Notes: a model not told the origin generated them from the sequence alone. A stretch of DNA of 64,000 bases from Stenotrophomonas sp. NA06056 (GCF_013364355.1 NZ_CP054931.1:1426001-1490000); one strand, 5' to 3'; counted from the stretch's first letter, positions 34,426 through 43,215 are shown. Numbers and translations are program-made.

Positions 34426-35544
34426 GTGGACACAGGGTTGCAGGAGCGGGTCACCGGCCTGCTCCACGAAGCCGGGGTCCAGATCGATGGAACCCGGCCG
34501 CAGGATATCCAGGTGCATGATCCGCGTTTCTTCGCGCGGGTCATGGCGCACGGCTCGCTCGGGCTGGGCGAGAGCTACATGGACGGCTGGTGGGACGCCA
34601 ACGTCCTCGATGAATTCCTGTTCCACCTGATGCAGGCGCACCTGGACGAACGGGTGCACGGCTGGCGCGAGCTGGCTGACGCCCTGAAGGCGCGCCTGTT
34701 CAACCTGCAGGCCGGGCAGCGCAGCTATGAAGTCGGCCGCCGCCACTATGACCTGGGCAATGATCTGTACCAGGCGATGCTCGGCCGGCGCCTGGTCTAC
34801 AGCTGTGGGTATTGGCGCAACGCCAACGATCTGGATGCGGCGCAGGAAGCCAAACTTGATCTGGTGTGCCGCAAGCTCGGGTTGCGCCCGGGGCAACGCG
34901 TGCTGGATATCGGCTGCGGTTGGGGCGAAGCGCTGAAATTCGCCGCTGAGCGCCATGGTGTCAGTGGCGTGGGCATCACCATTTCTCAGGAGCAGGCCGA
35001 CTACGCGCGTGATCTGTGCGCGGGCCTCCCGATCGAGATCCGGCTGCAGGACTACCGCGAACTGGACGAGCCGTTCGATGCGGTGTTCTCCATCGGCATG
35101 TTCGAGCACGTCGGCGACAAGAACTACCGTAGCTTCTTCGATGTGGCACGGCGCTGCCTGTCGCCGCGCGGGCTGCTGCTGTTGCACACGATTGGCACCA
35201 ACATCTCGCGCCATCGCACCGATCCATGGATCGCGCGCTACATCTTTCCCAATTCGATGCTGCCGTCGGCGGCGCAGATCAGTCGCGCATTTGAAAGGCG
35301 CTTCGTGCTGGAGGACTGGCACAACTTCGGCACCGACTACGATCTGACCCTGCAGGCGTGGCGGCGCAATGTGGAAGCAGCGTGGCCGACACTGGATGCG
35401 CGGCGCTATGACGAGCGGTTCCGTCGCCTGTGGCGGTTCTACCTGGCTGGATCGATGGCGACGTTCCGCAGTCGGCATGCGCAGTTGTGGCAGCTGGTGC
35501 TGTCACCGCACGGAGTGCCGGGGGGATATGTGGCACCGCGTTGA
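34426..35544 (+). CDS. cfa: Cyclopropane-fatty-acyl-phospholipid synthase
   Basis: This uses S-adenosylmethionine to convert unsaturated acyl chains of membrane phospholipids to cyclopropane chains. The 372-residue protein starts with GTG at 34426, with GAGGAGG a few bases upstream. The N-terminal lipid-binding domain ends near 100 (SLGLGESYMDGWWD). The methyltransferase domain shows HYDLGNDLYQAML, the SAM motif VLDIGCGWGEALKFAA near 158, SIGMFEHVGDKNYRSFF and the conserved ISRHRTDPWIARYIFPNS near 257. Growth-phase control is usual for cfa but is not visible here. Confidence 0.94.
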   Translation: MDTGLQERVTGLLHEAGVQIDGTRPQDIQVHDPRFFARVMAHGSLGLGESYMDGWWDANVLDEFLFHLMQAHLDERVHGWRELADALKARLFNLQAGQRSYEVGRRHYDLGNDLYQAMLGRRLVYSCGYWRNANDLDAAQEAKLDLVCRKLGLRPGQRVLDIGCGWGEALKFAAERHGVSGVGITISQEQADYARDLCAGLPIEIRLQDYRELDEPFDAVFSIGMFEHVGDKNYRSFFDVARRCLSPRGLLLLHTIGTNISRHRTDPWIARYIFPNSMLPSAAQISRAFERRFVLEDWHNFGTDYDLTLQAWRRNVEAAWPTLDARRYDERFRRLWRFYLAGSMATFRSRHAQLWQLVLSPHGVPGGYVAPR

Positions 35545-35554
35545 TTGCTGGGAG

Positions 35555-35578
35555 CATCCACGCATGGCGTGGATCTAC
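35555..35578 (-). repeat. SMAG-type GTAG palindrome
   Basis: On the minus strand it reads GTAGATCCACGCCATGCGTG and continues the palindrome, 10 bp after the cfa stop. Confidence 0.85.
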
Positions 35579-35594
35579 TGGGATGCCGCACAAA

Positions 35595-35622
35595 AAAACC
35601 GCCCGGTCGCCCGGGCGGTTTT
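35595..35622. terminator. Bidirectional terminator between cfa and dcp
   Basis: The stem AAAACCGCCCGG/CCGGGCGGTTTT of 12 bp has a TCGC loop and A/T runs on both sides. It can serve the convergent cfa and dcp genes. Confidence 0.92.
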
Positions 35623-35646
35623 CGTTTCACGCTACGGTGCCGGCGA

Positions 35647-37812
35647 TCAGTTGCCAGCGCCGGTCAGGCCACGCTTCTCCAGCAGCGGTTCGATCTGCGG
35701 CTCGTGGCCGGCAAAATCGCGGAACAGCTGCATCGCATCCACGCTGCCACCCTTGGACAGCAGGGTTGCGCGGAAGTGGTCGCCGTTCTTGCGGCTCAGG
35801 CCACCGTTGTCGCGGAACCACTTCTGGGTGTTGGCGTCCAGCACTTCCGACCAGATGTAGGCGTAGTAGCCGGCCGAGTAGCCGCCCATGATGTGGCTGA
35901 AGTACGGGGTCTTGTAGCGCGGCGGAACCGGCGCGTAGTAGATGCCGTCCTTCTCCAGCGCGGCGCGCTCGAAGGCCATCACGTCCTTGGCGGCCGGCAC
36001 CTGGTCCGGGCCGATCTGGTGCCAGCGCTGGTCAAGCATCGCCGCGCCCAGATACTCGGTGGTGGCAAAGCCCTGGTTGAACTTGGCCGCGGCCAGCACC
36101 TTGTCCAGCAGCGCCTGCGGCATCGCCGAACCGTTCTGGTAGTGCTTGGCGTAGTTCTTCAGGATGGCCGGGTTGTCGGCCCACATTTCGTTGACCTGCG
36201 AGGGGAACTCGACGAAGTCGCGCGGCACCGCGGTGCCCGAGAAGTACGGGTACTTCACGTTCGAGAACATGCCGTGCAGGGCGTGGCCGAACTCGTGGAA
36301 GGTGGTGCTCACCTCATCCCAGGTCAGCAGCGTCGGCTGGCCGGCCGGCGGCTTGGGGATGTTCAGGTGGTTGGCCACCACCGGCTTGAAGCCGGTCAGC
36401 TTGGACTGCGAGACATACGAGTTCATCCATGCACCACCGCGCTTGGACGCACGTGCGTACGGGTCGAAGATGAAGATCGCCAGCTGGCTGCCGTCGGCAT
36501 CGAACACGTCATAGACGGTGACATCATCGTGGTAGACCGGAAGGTCGGTGCGCTGCTTGAAGCTCAGGCCGAATTCCTGGCCGGCCGCGTAGAACACGCC
36601 GTTCTCCAGCACGTTCTTCATTTCGAAGTACGGCTTCAGCTGCGACTCGTCGAAGTTGTACTTGGCCTGGCGCACCTTCTCGCTGTAGAAGGCCCAGTCC
36701 CACGGTTCCAGCTTGAAGGTCGGCTTGCCGGCGGCCTTCTGTTCCTGGTCGATCATCGCCTGCAGGTCGGCGGCTTCGCGCTTGGCATTGGCCACCGCGG
36801 CCGGTGCCAGCTTGCCCAGCATCGCATTGACCGCTTCGGGGGTCTTGGCGGTCTGGTTGGTCAGGTTGTAGGCGGCGAAGTTGGCAAAGCCCATCAGCTT
36901 GGCCTTGTCGGCGCGCAGCTGCATGATGCGTGCGACCAGCGCGGTGTTGTCGAACTCACCGCCGCGGCTGCCACGGGTGGTGGAGGCTTCGTAGATCTTC
37001 TGGCGCAGCGCGCGGTTGGCCAGGTTGGTCAGCGGCGGCTGGCCGGTGGTGTTGAGCAGGGTGATCACGTACTTGCCGTCCAGGCCACGGGCCTTGGCGG
37101 CTTCGGCGGCGGCAGCGATCTGTTCCTTGGACAGGCCGTCCAGTTCCTTGACGTCGTTGACGGTGATCGCCGAAGCGTTCACTTCCGACTGCACGTTCTG
37201 GCTGAACTTGGTGCCCAGGTTGGCCAGCTCGGCGTTCATCTTCTTCAGCGTGGCCTTGTCGGCCTCGGACAGCTTGGCGCCGGCGCGCACGTAGTTGTCG
37301 TAGTACTTCTCGACCAGGCGCACGCCTTCAGCGTCCAGGCCCAGGGTGGTGCGGCTGTCATACAGCGCCTGGATGCGCGCGAACAGCTTGCCGTTCAGCG
37401 CGATCGCATCGCTGTGCGCGGCGAACTTCGCCGAGTAGTCGGCCTGCAGCTTCTTGCGGGTGTCGTTGGTATCGGCGCCCACCAGGCTGAAGAACACGGT
37501 GGTCGCGCGGTCCAGGGTGTCACCGCTCTTTTCCAGGGCGATGATGGTGTTGTCGAAGGTCGGCTTGGCCTTGGTGTTGGCGATCGCCTCCACTTCCTTC
37601 AGCTGCTGCGCCATGCCGGCGTCGAACGCCGGGGCGAAGTCGCTGTCCTTGATCTTGTCGAACTGCGGGAAATGCAGCGGCAGCGGGCTGTCGGCGAAGA
37701 ACGGATTGGCCTGCTGGGCGTTGGCGGCGGCCGGGGTGGCGGCGCTGGCCGAATAGGCGGGCAGGGCAAGGCCGAGGGTCATGGCCACGGCAAGGGCAAG
37801 ACGGGTGGTCAA
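35647..37812 (-). CDS. dcp: Exported peptidyl-dipeptidase Dcp (M3 family)
   Basis: This zinc metallopeptidase removes dipeptides from the C-termini of peptides. The 721-residue protein has a signal peptide (LALPAYSASA, to about residue 22) and an M3 catalytic domain with HEFGHALHGMFS near residue 505 (zinc ligands His505 and His509), the third ligand in FVEFPSQVNEMWAD, and the YGGYSAGYYAYIWSE-type segment (MGGYSAGYYAYIWSE) near 650. The signal peptide places it in the periplasm, unlike E. coli Dcp. Confidence 0.93.
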   Translation of the reverse strand: MTTRLALAVAMTLGLALPAYSASAATPAAANAQQANPFFADSPLPLHFPQFDKIKDSDFAPAFDAGMAQQLKEVEAIANTKAKPTFDNTIIALEKSGDTLDRATTVFFSLVGADTNDTRKKLQADYSAKFAAHSDAIALNGKLFARIQALYDSRTTLGLDAEGVRLVEKYYDNYVRAGAKLSEADKATLKKMNAELANLGTKFSQNVQSEVNASAITVNDVKELDGLSKEQIAAAAEAAKARGLDGKYVITLLNTTGQPPLTNLANRALRQKIYEASTTRGSRGGEFDNTALVARIMQLRADKAKLMGFANFAAYNLTNQTAKTPEAVNAMLGKLAPAAVANAKREAADLQAMIDQEQKAAGKPTFKLEPWDWAFYSEKVRQAKYNFDESQLKPYFEMKNVLENGVFYAAGQEFGLSFKQRTDLPVYHDDVTVYDVFDADGSQLAIFIFDPYARASKRGGAWMNSYVSQSKLTGFKPVVANHLNIPKPPAGQPTLLTWDEVSTTFHEFGHALHGMFSNVKYPYFSGTAVPRDFVEFPSQVNEMWADNPAILKNYAKHYQNGSAMPQALLDKVLAAAKFNQGFATTEYLGAAMLDQRWHQIGPDQVPAAKDVMAFERAALEKDGIYYAPVPPRYKTPYFSHIMGGYSAGYYAYIWSEVLDANTQKWFRDNGGLSRKNGDHFRATLLSKGGSVDAMQLFRDFAGHEPQIEPLLEKRGLTGAGN

Positions 37813-37973
37813 GGTCGATACTCCGGTAAGGCAAACAAGGGCCCGAGGGTAACCCGGCGGCAGGGCCGGGCACTTGTGTCAAAAGGCATGCAGGCAAAGC
37901 CGCCCCGCATTAGAGCCACCCCATGGGTGGCTGCCCGGGTACCATGCAGAACACCGCCCCCAGGCCAGCCGCC

Positions 37974-38453
37974 ATGACCACCGCCTACGATTTCAGCTTC
38001 CGCGACCTCGACGGCCAGCCTCAGGCCTTGGAGCAGTACCGCGGCAAGGCGCTGCTGCTGGTCAATGTGGCGAGCAAGTGCGGTTTCACCCCGCAGTACA
38101 CCGGGCTGGAACAGCTGTGGCAGGGATATCGTGATCGCGGCCTGGTGGTGATCGGCTTTCCCTGCAACCAGTTCGGCGCGCAGGAACCAGGCGATGCCGC
38201 GCAGATCCGCCAGTTCTGTTCGATCGATTACCCGGTCAGCTTCCCGCTGTCGCAGAAGATCGAGGTCAACGGCGAGGGCGCCGACCCGCTATGGGCGTGG
38301 CTGTCGCACGAAAAGCGCGGGCTGCTGGGCATCGCCCGCATCAAGTGGAACTTCAGCAAGTTCCTGGTCGATCGCAACGGGCAGGTGGTGGATCGCTATG
38401 CGCCGACCACCAAGCCGGAGCAGCTGCGCGGCGGCATCGAAGCACTGTTGTAG
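37974..38453 (+). CDS. Glutathione peroxidase (thiol peroxidase type)
   Basis: This reduces peroxides with glutathione or thioredoxin. The 159-residue protein has the peroxidatic Cys36 in NVASKCGFTPQYTGL, Gln70 in CNQFGAQEPG, and Trp125 and Asn126 in KWNFSKF. Additional Cys64 and Cys82 could be resolving residues, a hint of thioredoxin use. The start at 37974 gives the usual length. Its TAG stop codon lies within the GTAG end of a SMAG-type repeat, so the repeat fixes the end of the protein. Confidence 0.9.
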   Translation: MTTAYDFSFRDLDGQPQALEQYRGKALLLVNVASKCGFTPQYTGLEQLWQGYRDRGLVVIGFPCNQFGAQEPGDAAQIRQFCSIDYPVSFPLSQKIEVNGEGADPLWAWLSHEKRGLLGIARIKWNFSKFLVDRNGQVVDRYAPTTKPEQLRGGIEALL

Positions 38454-38534
38454 AGCCGAGCCCATGCTCGGCTGCGTTTCCAGGCGGACGGCGTGTGCGT
38501 GCTGCGCGCGAGCCGAGCGCGGGCTCGGCTCTAC
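38450..38534. repeat. Inverted pair of SMAG-type palindromes overlapping the gpx stop
   Basis: A plus-strand unit beginning GTAGAGCCGAGCCCATGCTC (38450-38474) and an inverted partner ending GGCTCGGCTCTAC (38510-38534) face each other. The first GTAG supplies the TAG stop of the glutathione peroxidase gene. Confidence 0.9.
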
Positions 38535-38546
38535 AGATGCGATGCG

Positions 38547-39326
38547 TTATTTCTCGACGAACGCGCGCTCGAACACGTAGTGGCCGGGTGTACCGATGCG
38601 TGGCGAGGTCTGGAAGCCGCGGCTGTCCAGCACGCTGCGCAGGTCGGCCAGCATCTGCGGGCTGCCGCAGATCATCGCGCGGTCGTTCTCCGGGCTCAGT
38701 TCCGGCAGGCCCAGGGTGCGCTGCATTTCGCCGCTTTCCATCAGCTGGGTCAGGCGGCCCTGGTTGGCGAACGGCTCACGGGTCACCGCCGGGTAGTACA
38801 GCAGCTTGTCGCCGATCATCTCGCCCAGGAACTCATGCTCGCGCAGTTCCTTTTCGAAGTAGTCGCGGTAGGCCAGGTCCTTTTCGTAGCGCACGCCATG
38901 GCAGAGGATCACCTTCTCGAAGCGCTCGTAGGTTTCCGGGTCCTTGATGACCGACAGCCACGGTGCCATGCCGGTGCCGGTACCCAGCAGGTACAGGTTC
39001 TTGCCGGGGTGCAGGTCGCTGATCAGCAAGGTGCCGGTGGGCTTCTTGCCGACCAGTACCTTGTCGCCCGGCTTGATGTGCTGCAGGCGCGAGGTCAACG
39101 GGCCGTCCTGCACCTTGATGCTGAAGAACTCCAGGTGTTCTTCCCAGTTGGCGCTGGCGATGGAGTACGCGCGCAGCAGCGGCCGCGCCTCGGTCTCCAG
39201 GCCGATCATCACGAACTGGCCGTTCTCGAAGCGGAAACCGCTGTCACGGGTGAGGGTGAAGCTGAAGTAGGCGTCGGTCCAGTGGCGGACCTCAAGCACC
39301 GTTTCGGCGCCGAAAGCGGAGGACAT
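38547..39326 (-). CDS. fpr: Ferredoxin--NADP reductase
   Basis: This flavoprotein moves electrons between NADPH and ferredoxin or flavodoxin. The 259-residue protein has the FAD-binding RAYSIASANWEEHLEFFSIK near residue 53 and GPLTSRLQHIKPGD, the NADP site LLGTGTGMAPWLSVIKDP near 112, and the C-terminal YVFERAFVEK, whose end matches bacterial Fpr subclass I enzymes. The start at 39326 is chosen for family length; an in-frame ATG at 39356 would add 10 residues. No strong ribosome site is visible. Confidence 0.92.
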   Translation of the reverse strand: MSSAFGAETVLEVRHWTDAYFSFTLTRDSGFRFENGQFVMIGLETEARPLLRAYSIASANWEEHLEFFSIKVQDGPLTSRLQHIKPGDKVLVGKKPTGTLLISDLHPGKNLYLLGTGTGMAPWLSVIKDPETYERFEKVILCHGVRYEKDLAYRDYFEKELREHEFLGEMIGDKLLYYPAVTREPFANQGRLTQLMESGEMQRTLGLPELSPENDRAMICGSPQMLADLRSVLDSRGFQTSPRIGTPGHYVFERAFVEK

Positions 39327-39405
39327 GGGCGTATCTATCGGAAGTCGTCGGGACAATTCTATCTCAAATGAGACAGGTTCTCATTAGGCGGAACGAGAGG
39401 CGTTC

Positions 39406-41259
39406 TCAGCGGTAACCGGCCGCCTGCAGCTCGAACAGCTCGGCATAGCGGCCGCCCTGGGCCATCAGCTGCTGGTGGGTGCCGCTGGCCTCGATCCGGC
39501 CATCAGCCAGCACCAGGATGCGGTCGGCCATGCGCACCGAAGAGAAGCGATGGGAAATCAGCACGGCAGTGCGATTATCCGCCAACTCCCTGAACCGCTG
39601 GAACACCTCGAACTCGGCACGGGCGTCCAGCGCCGCGGTGGGCTCATCCAGGATCATCACCTGTGCATCGCGCATCCATGCGCGGGCAATGGCGATCTTC
39701 TGCCACTGGCCACCGGACAGGTCCACGCCCTGCTTGAAGCGGCGGCCGATCTGCTGGTCGTAGCCGGCGGGCAGGGCCGCGATCACTTCCTCGGCCATGC
39801 CGCGGCGGGCGGCATCGGTGATCCGCGCGTGGTCGTCCATCGCTTCCACCTGGCCGACGCCGATGTTCTCGCCGGCACTGAGGTTGTAGCGCACGAAGTC
39901 CTGGAAGATCACCCCGAGATTGGCGCGCAGATCGTCCAGGTCGTAGTCGCGCAGGTCGCGGCCATCGAGCAGGATGCGGCCTTCGTCGGGCTCGTACAGG
40001 CGTGCCAGCAGCTTCACCAGGGTGGTCTTGCCCGCACCGTTCTCACCGACCAGCGCCAGCACTTCGCCCGCGCGCAGCTGGAAATCGAGGTGGCGCACGG
40101 CCCATTGCTCGGCATCGGGATAGCGGAAGCCCACGTCCTCGAACACGAAGCCCTCGCGGATCGGCTGCGGCACGCGCACCGCGTCCTTGCGCGAGTGGAT
40201 TTCCGGTTCGATCTGGAAGAACGAATACAGGTCGTCCAGGTACAACGCCTGGCTGGCCACTTGCGAGAACCCGATCAGCAGGCCTTCCAGCAACTGGCGC
40301 AGACGCAGGAAGCTGCCGGCGAGGAAGGTCAGGTCACCTATGGAGAAATCACCGCGCACCGTACGCCACGCGATATAGGCGTAGGCGGTGTAGTAGCCCA
40401 GCGTGCCCAGTGCGGCCAGCAAGGTGCCCCAGAACGCACGCCGCCGGGCGAGCGCGCGGTTGGCCAGGAACAGCGCTGCCGACAAACTGCGGTAGCGGTC
40501 GACCAGGAACCGATGCAGGTTGAAGATCTTTACTTCCTTGGCCGTTTCCACACTGGCGCCGAGCTGGCGCAGGTAGTCCAGCTGGCGGCGCTCGGGCGTC
40601 CACAGGAAGTTGAGGCTGTAGCCGGCCGCATTGAAGTGCGACTCGCCGATGAAGGCCGGCACCAGCGCCAGCGCCAGCAGCAGGATCAGCCACGGCGCAT
40701 AGACCAGCAGGCCGACGGCCAGGCTGGCGACGGTGATGGCATCCTGCACCTGGCCGAACAACTGGCTCATCAGGTTCATCCGGCCCATGGTCTGGCGCCG
40801 CGCACGGTCCAGCTTGTCCTGCAGGTCCGGGTCCTCAAAGTCCTCCAGGTCAAGGGTGGCCGCGTGCTCCATCAAGCGCACGCTGGTGGCGTTGGCGAAC
40901 AGTTCCGACAGCAGGGCATCGGCATAGCTGACCAGGCGGCCGAGCAGGTCCGAGGCAATGGCCAGGCCCAGTTCCAGAGCCAACAGGCCGAGCAGTGGAG
41001 TGAGCAGTCCACTGGACAGGGCCTCACCCAGCGGTGGGAAGCCGGCATCATGCTGGCTGAGGTGCAGCGCGGTATCGATGATGAGCTTGCCGACATACAG
41101 CATCGCCACCGGCAGCAGCGCGCGGATCAGGCGCAGGCCAAGACTGGCCAGGGTCAGGGCGCGGCTGGTCTGCCACACCTGGCGCAGGAACGGCGGCAGG
41201 TTGCGCATGGCCTTGAAGCGTTGACGCAGGCTGGGTTTCTTTTCGGTGGCAGCAGGCAT
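39406..41259 (-). CDS. ABC exporter half-transporter (membrane domain plus ATPase)
   Basis: This is an inner-membrane export protein of 617 residues. Six membrane helices lie in about 1-320 and the nucleotide-binding domain from about 365. The ATPase motifs are complete: Walker A GENGAGKTT near 405, signature LSGGQWQKIAIARAWMRD near 512, Walker B VMILDEPTAALD and the switch His in LISHRFSSVRMAD. It should act as a homodimer. The substrate is unknown. It is not next to other transport genes. Confidence 0.9.
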   Translation of the reverse strand: MPAATEKKPSLRQRFKAMRNLPPFLRQVWQTSRALTLASLGLRLIRALLPVAMLYVGKLIIDTALHLSQHDAGFPPLGEALSSGLLTPLLGLLALELGLAIASDLLGRLVSYADALLSELFANATSVRLMEHAATLDLEDFEDPDLQDKLDRARRQTMGRMNLMSQLFGQVQDAITVASLAVGLLVYAPWLILLLALALVPAFIGESHFNAAGYSLNFLWTPERRQLDYLRQLGASVETAKEVKIFNLHRFLVDRYRSLSAALFLANRALARRRAFWGTLLAALGTLGYYTAYAYIAWRTVRGDFSIGDLTFLAGSFLRLRQLLEGLLIGFSQVASQALYLDDLYSFFQIEPEIHSRKDAVRVPQPIREGFVFEDVGFRYPDAEQWAVRHLDFQLRAGEVLALVGENGAGKTTLVKLLARLYEPDEGRILLDGRDLRDYDLDDLRANLGVIFQDFVRYNLSAGENIGVGQVEAMDDHARITDAARRGMAEEVIAALPAGYDQQIGRRFKQGVDLSGGQWQKIAIARAWMRDAQVMILDEPTAALDARAEFEVFQRFRELADNRTAVLISHRFSSVRMADRILVLADGRIEASGTHQQLMAQGGRYAELFELQAAGYR

Positions 41260-41383
41260 GTCGCCATTGTGCGCGCCTGATACGTGCAGATGGGGTCAGG
41301 GCAGGGTGTCCCGTTCCATCAATCAACCTTCCCCTCGAACCTTCAGCAGCGGTCGAGCAAACGCGACATCTACCGGTTTCCTT

Positions 41384-41432
41384 CATCCACGCATGGCGTG
41401 GATCTACCGTGCCGACCAAGGTCGACACCTAC
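41384..41432 (-). repeat. Two adjacent SMAG-type palindromes
   Basis: Both end in CTAC on the plus strand: 41384-41407 (CATCCACGCATGGCGTGGATC core) and 41409-41432 (GTGCCGACCAAGGTCGACAC core). Confidence 0.85.
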
Positions 41433-41475
41433 CAAAGCGGGATGCCGTACCGACAGGCCGCGGGAAACTGTCGAA

Positions 41476-41577
41476 GGCGGGGTGGGTCCGGTTGCGGGAG
41501 TGTCAGCCGCATGGATGCGGCTGCCAAGCCCCCAAGGACGGGTTTACGGCGTCTCCCGCAACCGGATCCACCCCGCC
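41476..41577. repeat. Structured repeat, copy B
   Basis: Arms 41476-41500 and 41553-41577 form a 25-bp stem with one G-T pair. The interior 41501-41552 is 52 nt, the same as in copy A, with hairpins CAGCCGCA-TGGA-TGCGGCTG and CCC-AAGGAC-GGG, and the conserved TTTACGGCGT. See copy A at 23342-23445. Confidence 0.85.
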
Positions 41578-41620
41578 ATCCCTCAGGAAGCCAGCTTTTG
41601 AAGTTGCTGTTGCTGTTGAG

Positions 41621-41645
41621 GTTGCCGGCCAGCGGCCGGCACTAC
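41621..41645 (-). repeat. SMAG-type GTAG palindrome
   Basis: On the minus strand it reads GTAGTGCCGGCCGCTGGCCG and continues the palindrome; it lies 40 bp before the end of the AhpD-like gene. Confidence 0.85.
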
Positions 41646-41684
41646 AGGCGGGTGCCGGGCGGCAGCCCGGCCAACAGAACCCTC

Positions 41685-42134
41685 TTACGGCAGCGGCGGC
41701 AGCAGGCCCGCGCCCAACCGGTTCCAGGCATTGATCACCGCGATACCCATGCTCAGGTCACTGATGCCCTTCTCATCGAAGTGCGGCGCCAGCGCGTCGA
41801 ACGCTTCCTGCGACGGTGCACCGTCGGTCAGCCGGGTCAGCGCCTCGGCCCAACCCAGCGCGGCGCGCTCGCGTTCGTCGAAGAACCGGCTTTCATGCCA
41901 GGCCGGCAGCGTATCGAGCTTGCGCGGCTCGATACCGCCCTTGCGCAGCGCCGTGCCGTGCATGTCCATGCAGTAGCCGCAGCCATTGAGCTGGGAGACG
42001 CGCAGGAACAGCAGTTCCATCAACGTCGGGTCGATCGAACTGTCATGGACCGCCTTGCTGGTAGCCAGCAGGCCCTTGAAGGCCTCGGCAGCCAGGCGGG
42101 TGTAGGGAACGCGGGGAGAGGCATGGTCGGACAT
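41685..42134 (-). CDS. AhpD-like carboxymuconolactone decarboxylase-family protein
   Basis: The 149-residue protein is of the AhpD/CMD fold with a redox pair in LNGCGYCMDMHGTALRKGG near residue 53, typical of alkylhydroperoxidase-like members. The end is SMGIAVINAWNRLGAGL. GGAG precedes the ATG at 42134. It lies 36 bp downstream of an ECF41-type sigma factor gene in the same direction. Genes of this family are classic neighbours and targets of ECF41 sigma factors, so it is the likely output gene of that regulator. Confidence 0.9.
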   Translation of the reverse strand: MSDHASPRVPYTRLAAEAFKGLLATSKAVHDSSIDPTLMELLFLRVSQLNGCGYCMDMHGTALRKGGIEPRKLDTLPAWHESRFFDERERAALGWAEALTRLTDGAPSQEAFDALAPHFDEKGISDLSMGIAVINAWNRLGAGLLPPLP

Positions 42135-42170
42135 CTTCAGCTCCACGGCAGCCACCATGGCCGCCTTTCA

Positions 42171-43067
42171 TTACAAGGACGCCGCAGTGTCCGCATGCGT
42201 GACAGCCGTCGGCAGTTTTTCCGGATTGAGCACGCTGTAGACATTGGCGATGCGGCCATCGACCACTTCGATGGTGGTGACCGAGTGCAGGCGGTCGCCG
42301 TGGAAGCGCAGGATGGCCGGTTCGCCGTTGACGTAGCCCAGCTGTGCCGGATGCACTGCGCCGCGGCGGGCGATGGCCCAGAACAGGCGGCCGATGCGTT
42401 CGGCGCCCAGCAGCGGTCGCACCGCCGCGGTGACTACGCCACCGCCATCGGAGACCAGCAGCGCGTTGGCATGCAGCAAGGCCTGGATCGCTTCGCTGTC
42501 GCCAACCTGGGAAGCCTCCATGAAACGCGCCAGTAGTTGCCGGTGCTGGCTGGCATCGGCATTGAATCGCGGCCGCCCGGCCAGCAGACGCTGCCGGGCG
42601 CGGTGCACCAGCTGCCGGCAGTTGGGTTCGCTGTGGCCGATCAGTTCGGCGATTTCGCGGTAGTCGTGGTCGAAGGCTTCCTTCAGCAGGAAGGCGGCGC
42701 GCTCCTCCGGGCCCAGTTGTTCGAGCAGGGTCAGGAAGGCCACCGAAACGTCGTCGGCCAGCGCGTGCAGCTGGGCCGGGCCGGGCGCCGGGTCGGGTTC
42801 CAGGCTCACCGCCAGCGGTTCCGCCAGCCACGGCCCGACATAGTGGGCGCGTTCACGCTTGGCCGCGCGCAGCCGGTCCAGTCCCAGGCGGGTGGTGGTG
42901 GTGACCAGCCAGGCCTCGGGGTCGACGATGGTGGTCGTATCGCTGCCGGCCCAGCGCAGCCAGGCGTCCTGCACCACGTCCTCGGCGTCGCTGCGGCTGC
43001 CCAGCAGGCGGTAGGCCAGGGCCATCAGGCGCGGCCGGTGGGTGTGGAAAGCGGATTCGGCGTTCAT
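42171..43067 (-). CDS. ECF41-type sigma factor with SnoaL-like C-terminal domain
   Basis: This is an extracytoplasmic-function sigma factor of 298 residues. Sigma-2 is at about 5-70 (HRPRLMALAYRLLGSRSDAE, with DVVQDAWLRW) and sigma-4 at about 105-160 (HDYREIAELIGHSEPNCRQL). A SnoaL/NTF2-like domain of about 110 residues follows, which in ECF41 members controls activity in place of an anti-sigma factor. The family motif DGGGVVTAA near residue 205 is present. The ATG at 43067 has no ribosome site. A promoter-like pair matching the family target lies immediately upstream, suggesting autoregulation and a near-leaderless message. Confidence 0.9.
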   Translation of the reverse strand: MNAESAFHTHRPRLMALAYRLLGSRSDAEDVVQDAWLRWAGSDTTTIVDPEAWLVTTTTRLGLDRLRAAKRERAHYVGPWLAEPLAVSLEPDPAPGPAQLHALADDVSVAFLTLLEQLGPEERAAFLLKEAFDHDYREIAELIGHSEPNCRQLVHRARQRLLAGRPRFNADASQHRQLLARFMEASQVGDSEAIQALLHANALLVSDGGGVVTAAVRPLLGAERIGRLFWAIARRGAVHPAQLGYVNGEPAILRFHGDRLHSVTTIEVVDGRIANVYSVLNPEKLPTAVTHADTAASL

Positions 43068-43076
43068 GTGGGCAAG

Positions 43077-43103
43077 GACGCGCCAGTGAGGCGTGGCGTG
43101 ACA
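43077..43103 (-). promoter_or_regulatory. Putative ECF41-type promoter of the sigma operon
   Basis: On the minus strand, TGTCACG (43103-43097) is followed after 16 bases by CGTC (43080-43077). This matches the TGTCACA...CGTC pattern known for ECF41 targets. It ends 9 bp before the sigma ATG, which implies a leader of only a few bases. Confidence 0.6.
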
Positions 43104-43215
43104 GAGGGCAAGGGTCAGATCTTGCCGGCCAGTGGCCGCCACTGCCACCCCGCGGTCGAGGGAGGGGGTAAAATGGGCGGATTACCCCCGCCAGCCTTCA
43201 GCAAGCGAGCAATCC

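Larger units (their letters stand above)
41260..41684. other. 425-bp repeat-rich intergenic region
   Basis: It contains two SMAG-type units (41384-41407 and 41409-41432), the second copy of the structured repeat (41476-41577) and a further GTAG palindrome (41621-41645). No gene was found. It must hold the promoter of the minus-strand ABC exporter, which I could not pinpoint. Confidence 0.7.

Noticed and set aside
35545..37977. Plus-strand frame of 810 codons opposite dcp
   Set aside because: Antisense shadow; dcp carries a signal peptide and HEFGH on the minus strand.
39475..41280. Plus-strand frame of 601 codons opposite the ABC exporter
   Set aside because: Antisense shadow with Gln/His/Arg-rich protein; all ATPase motifs are on the minus strand.
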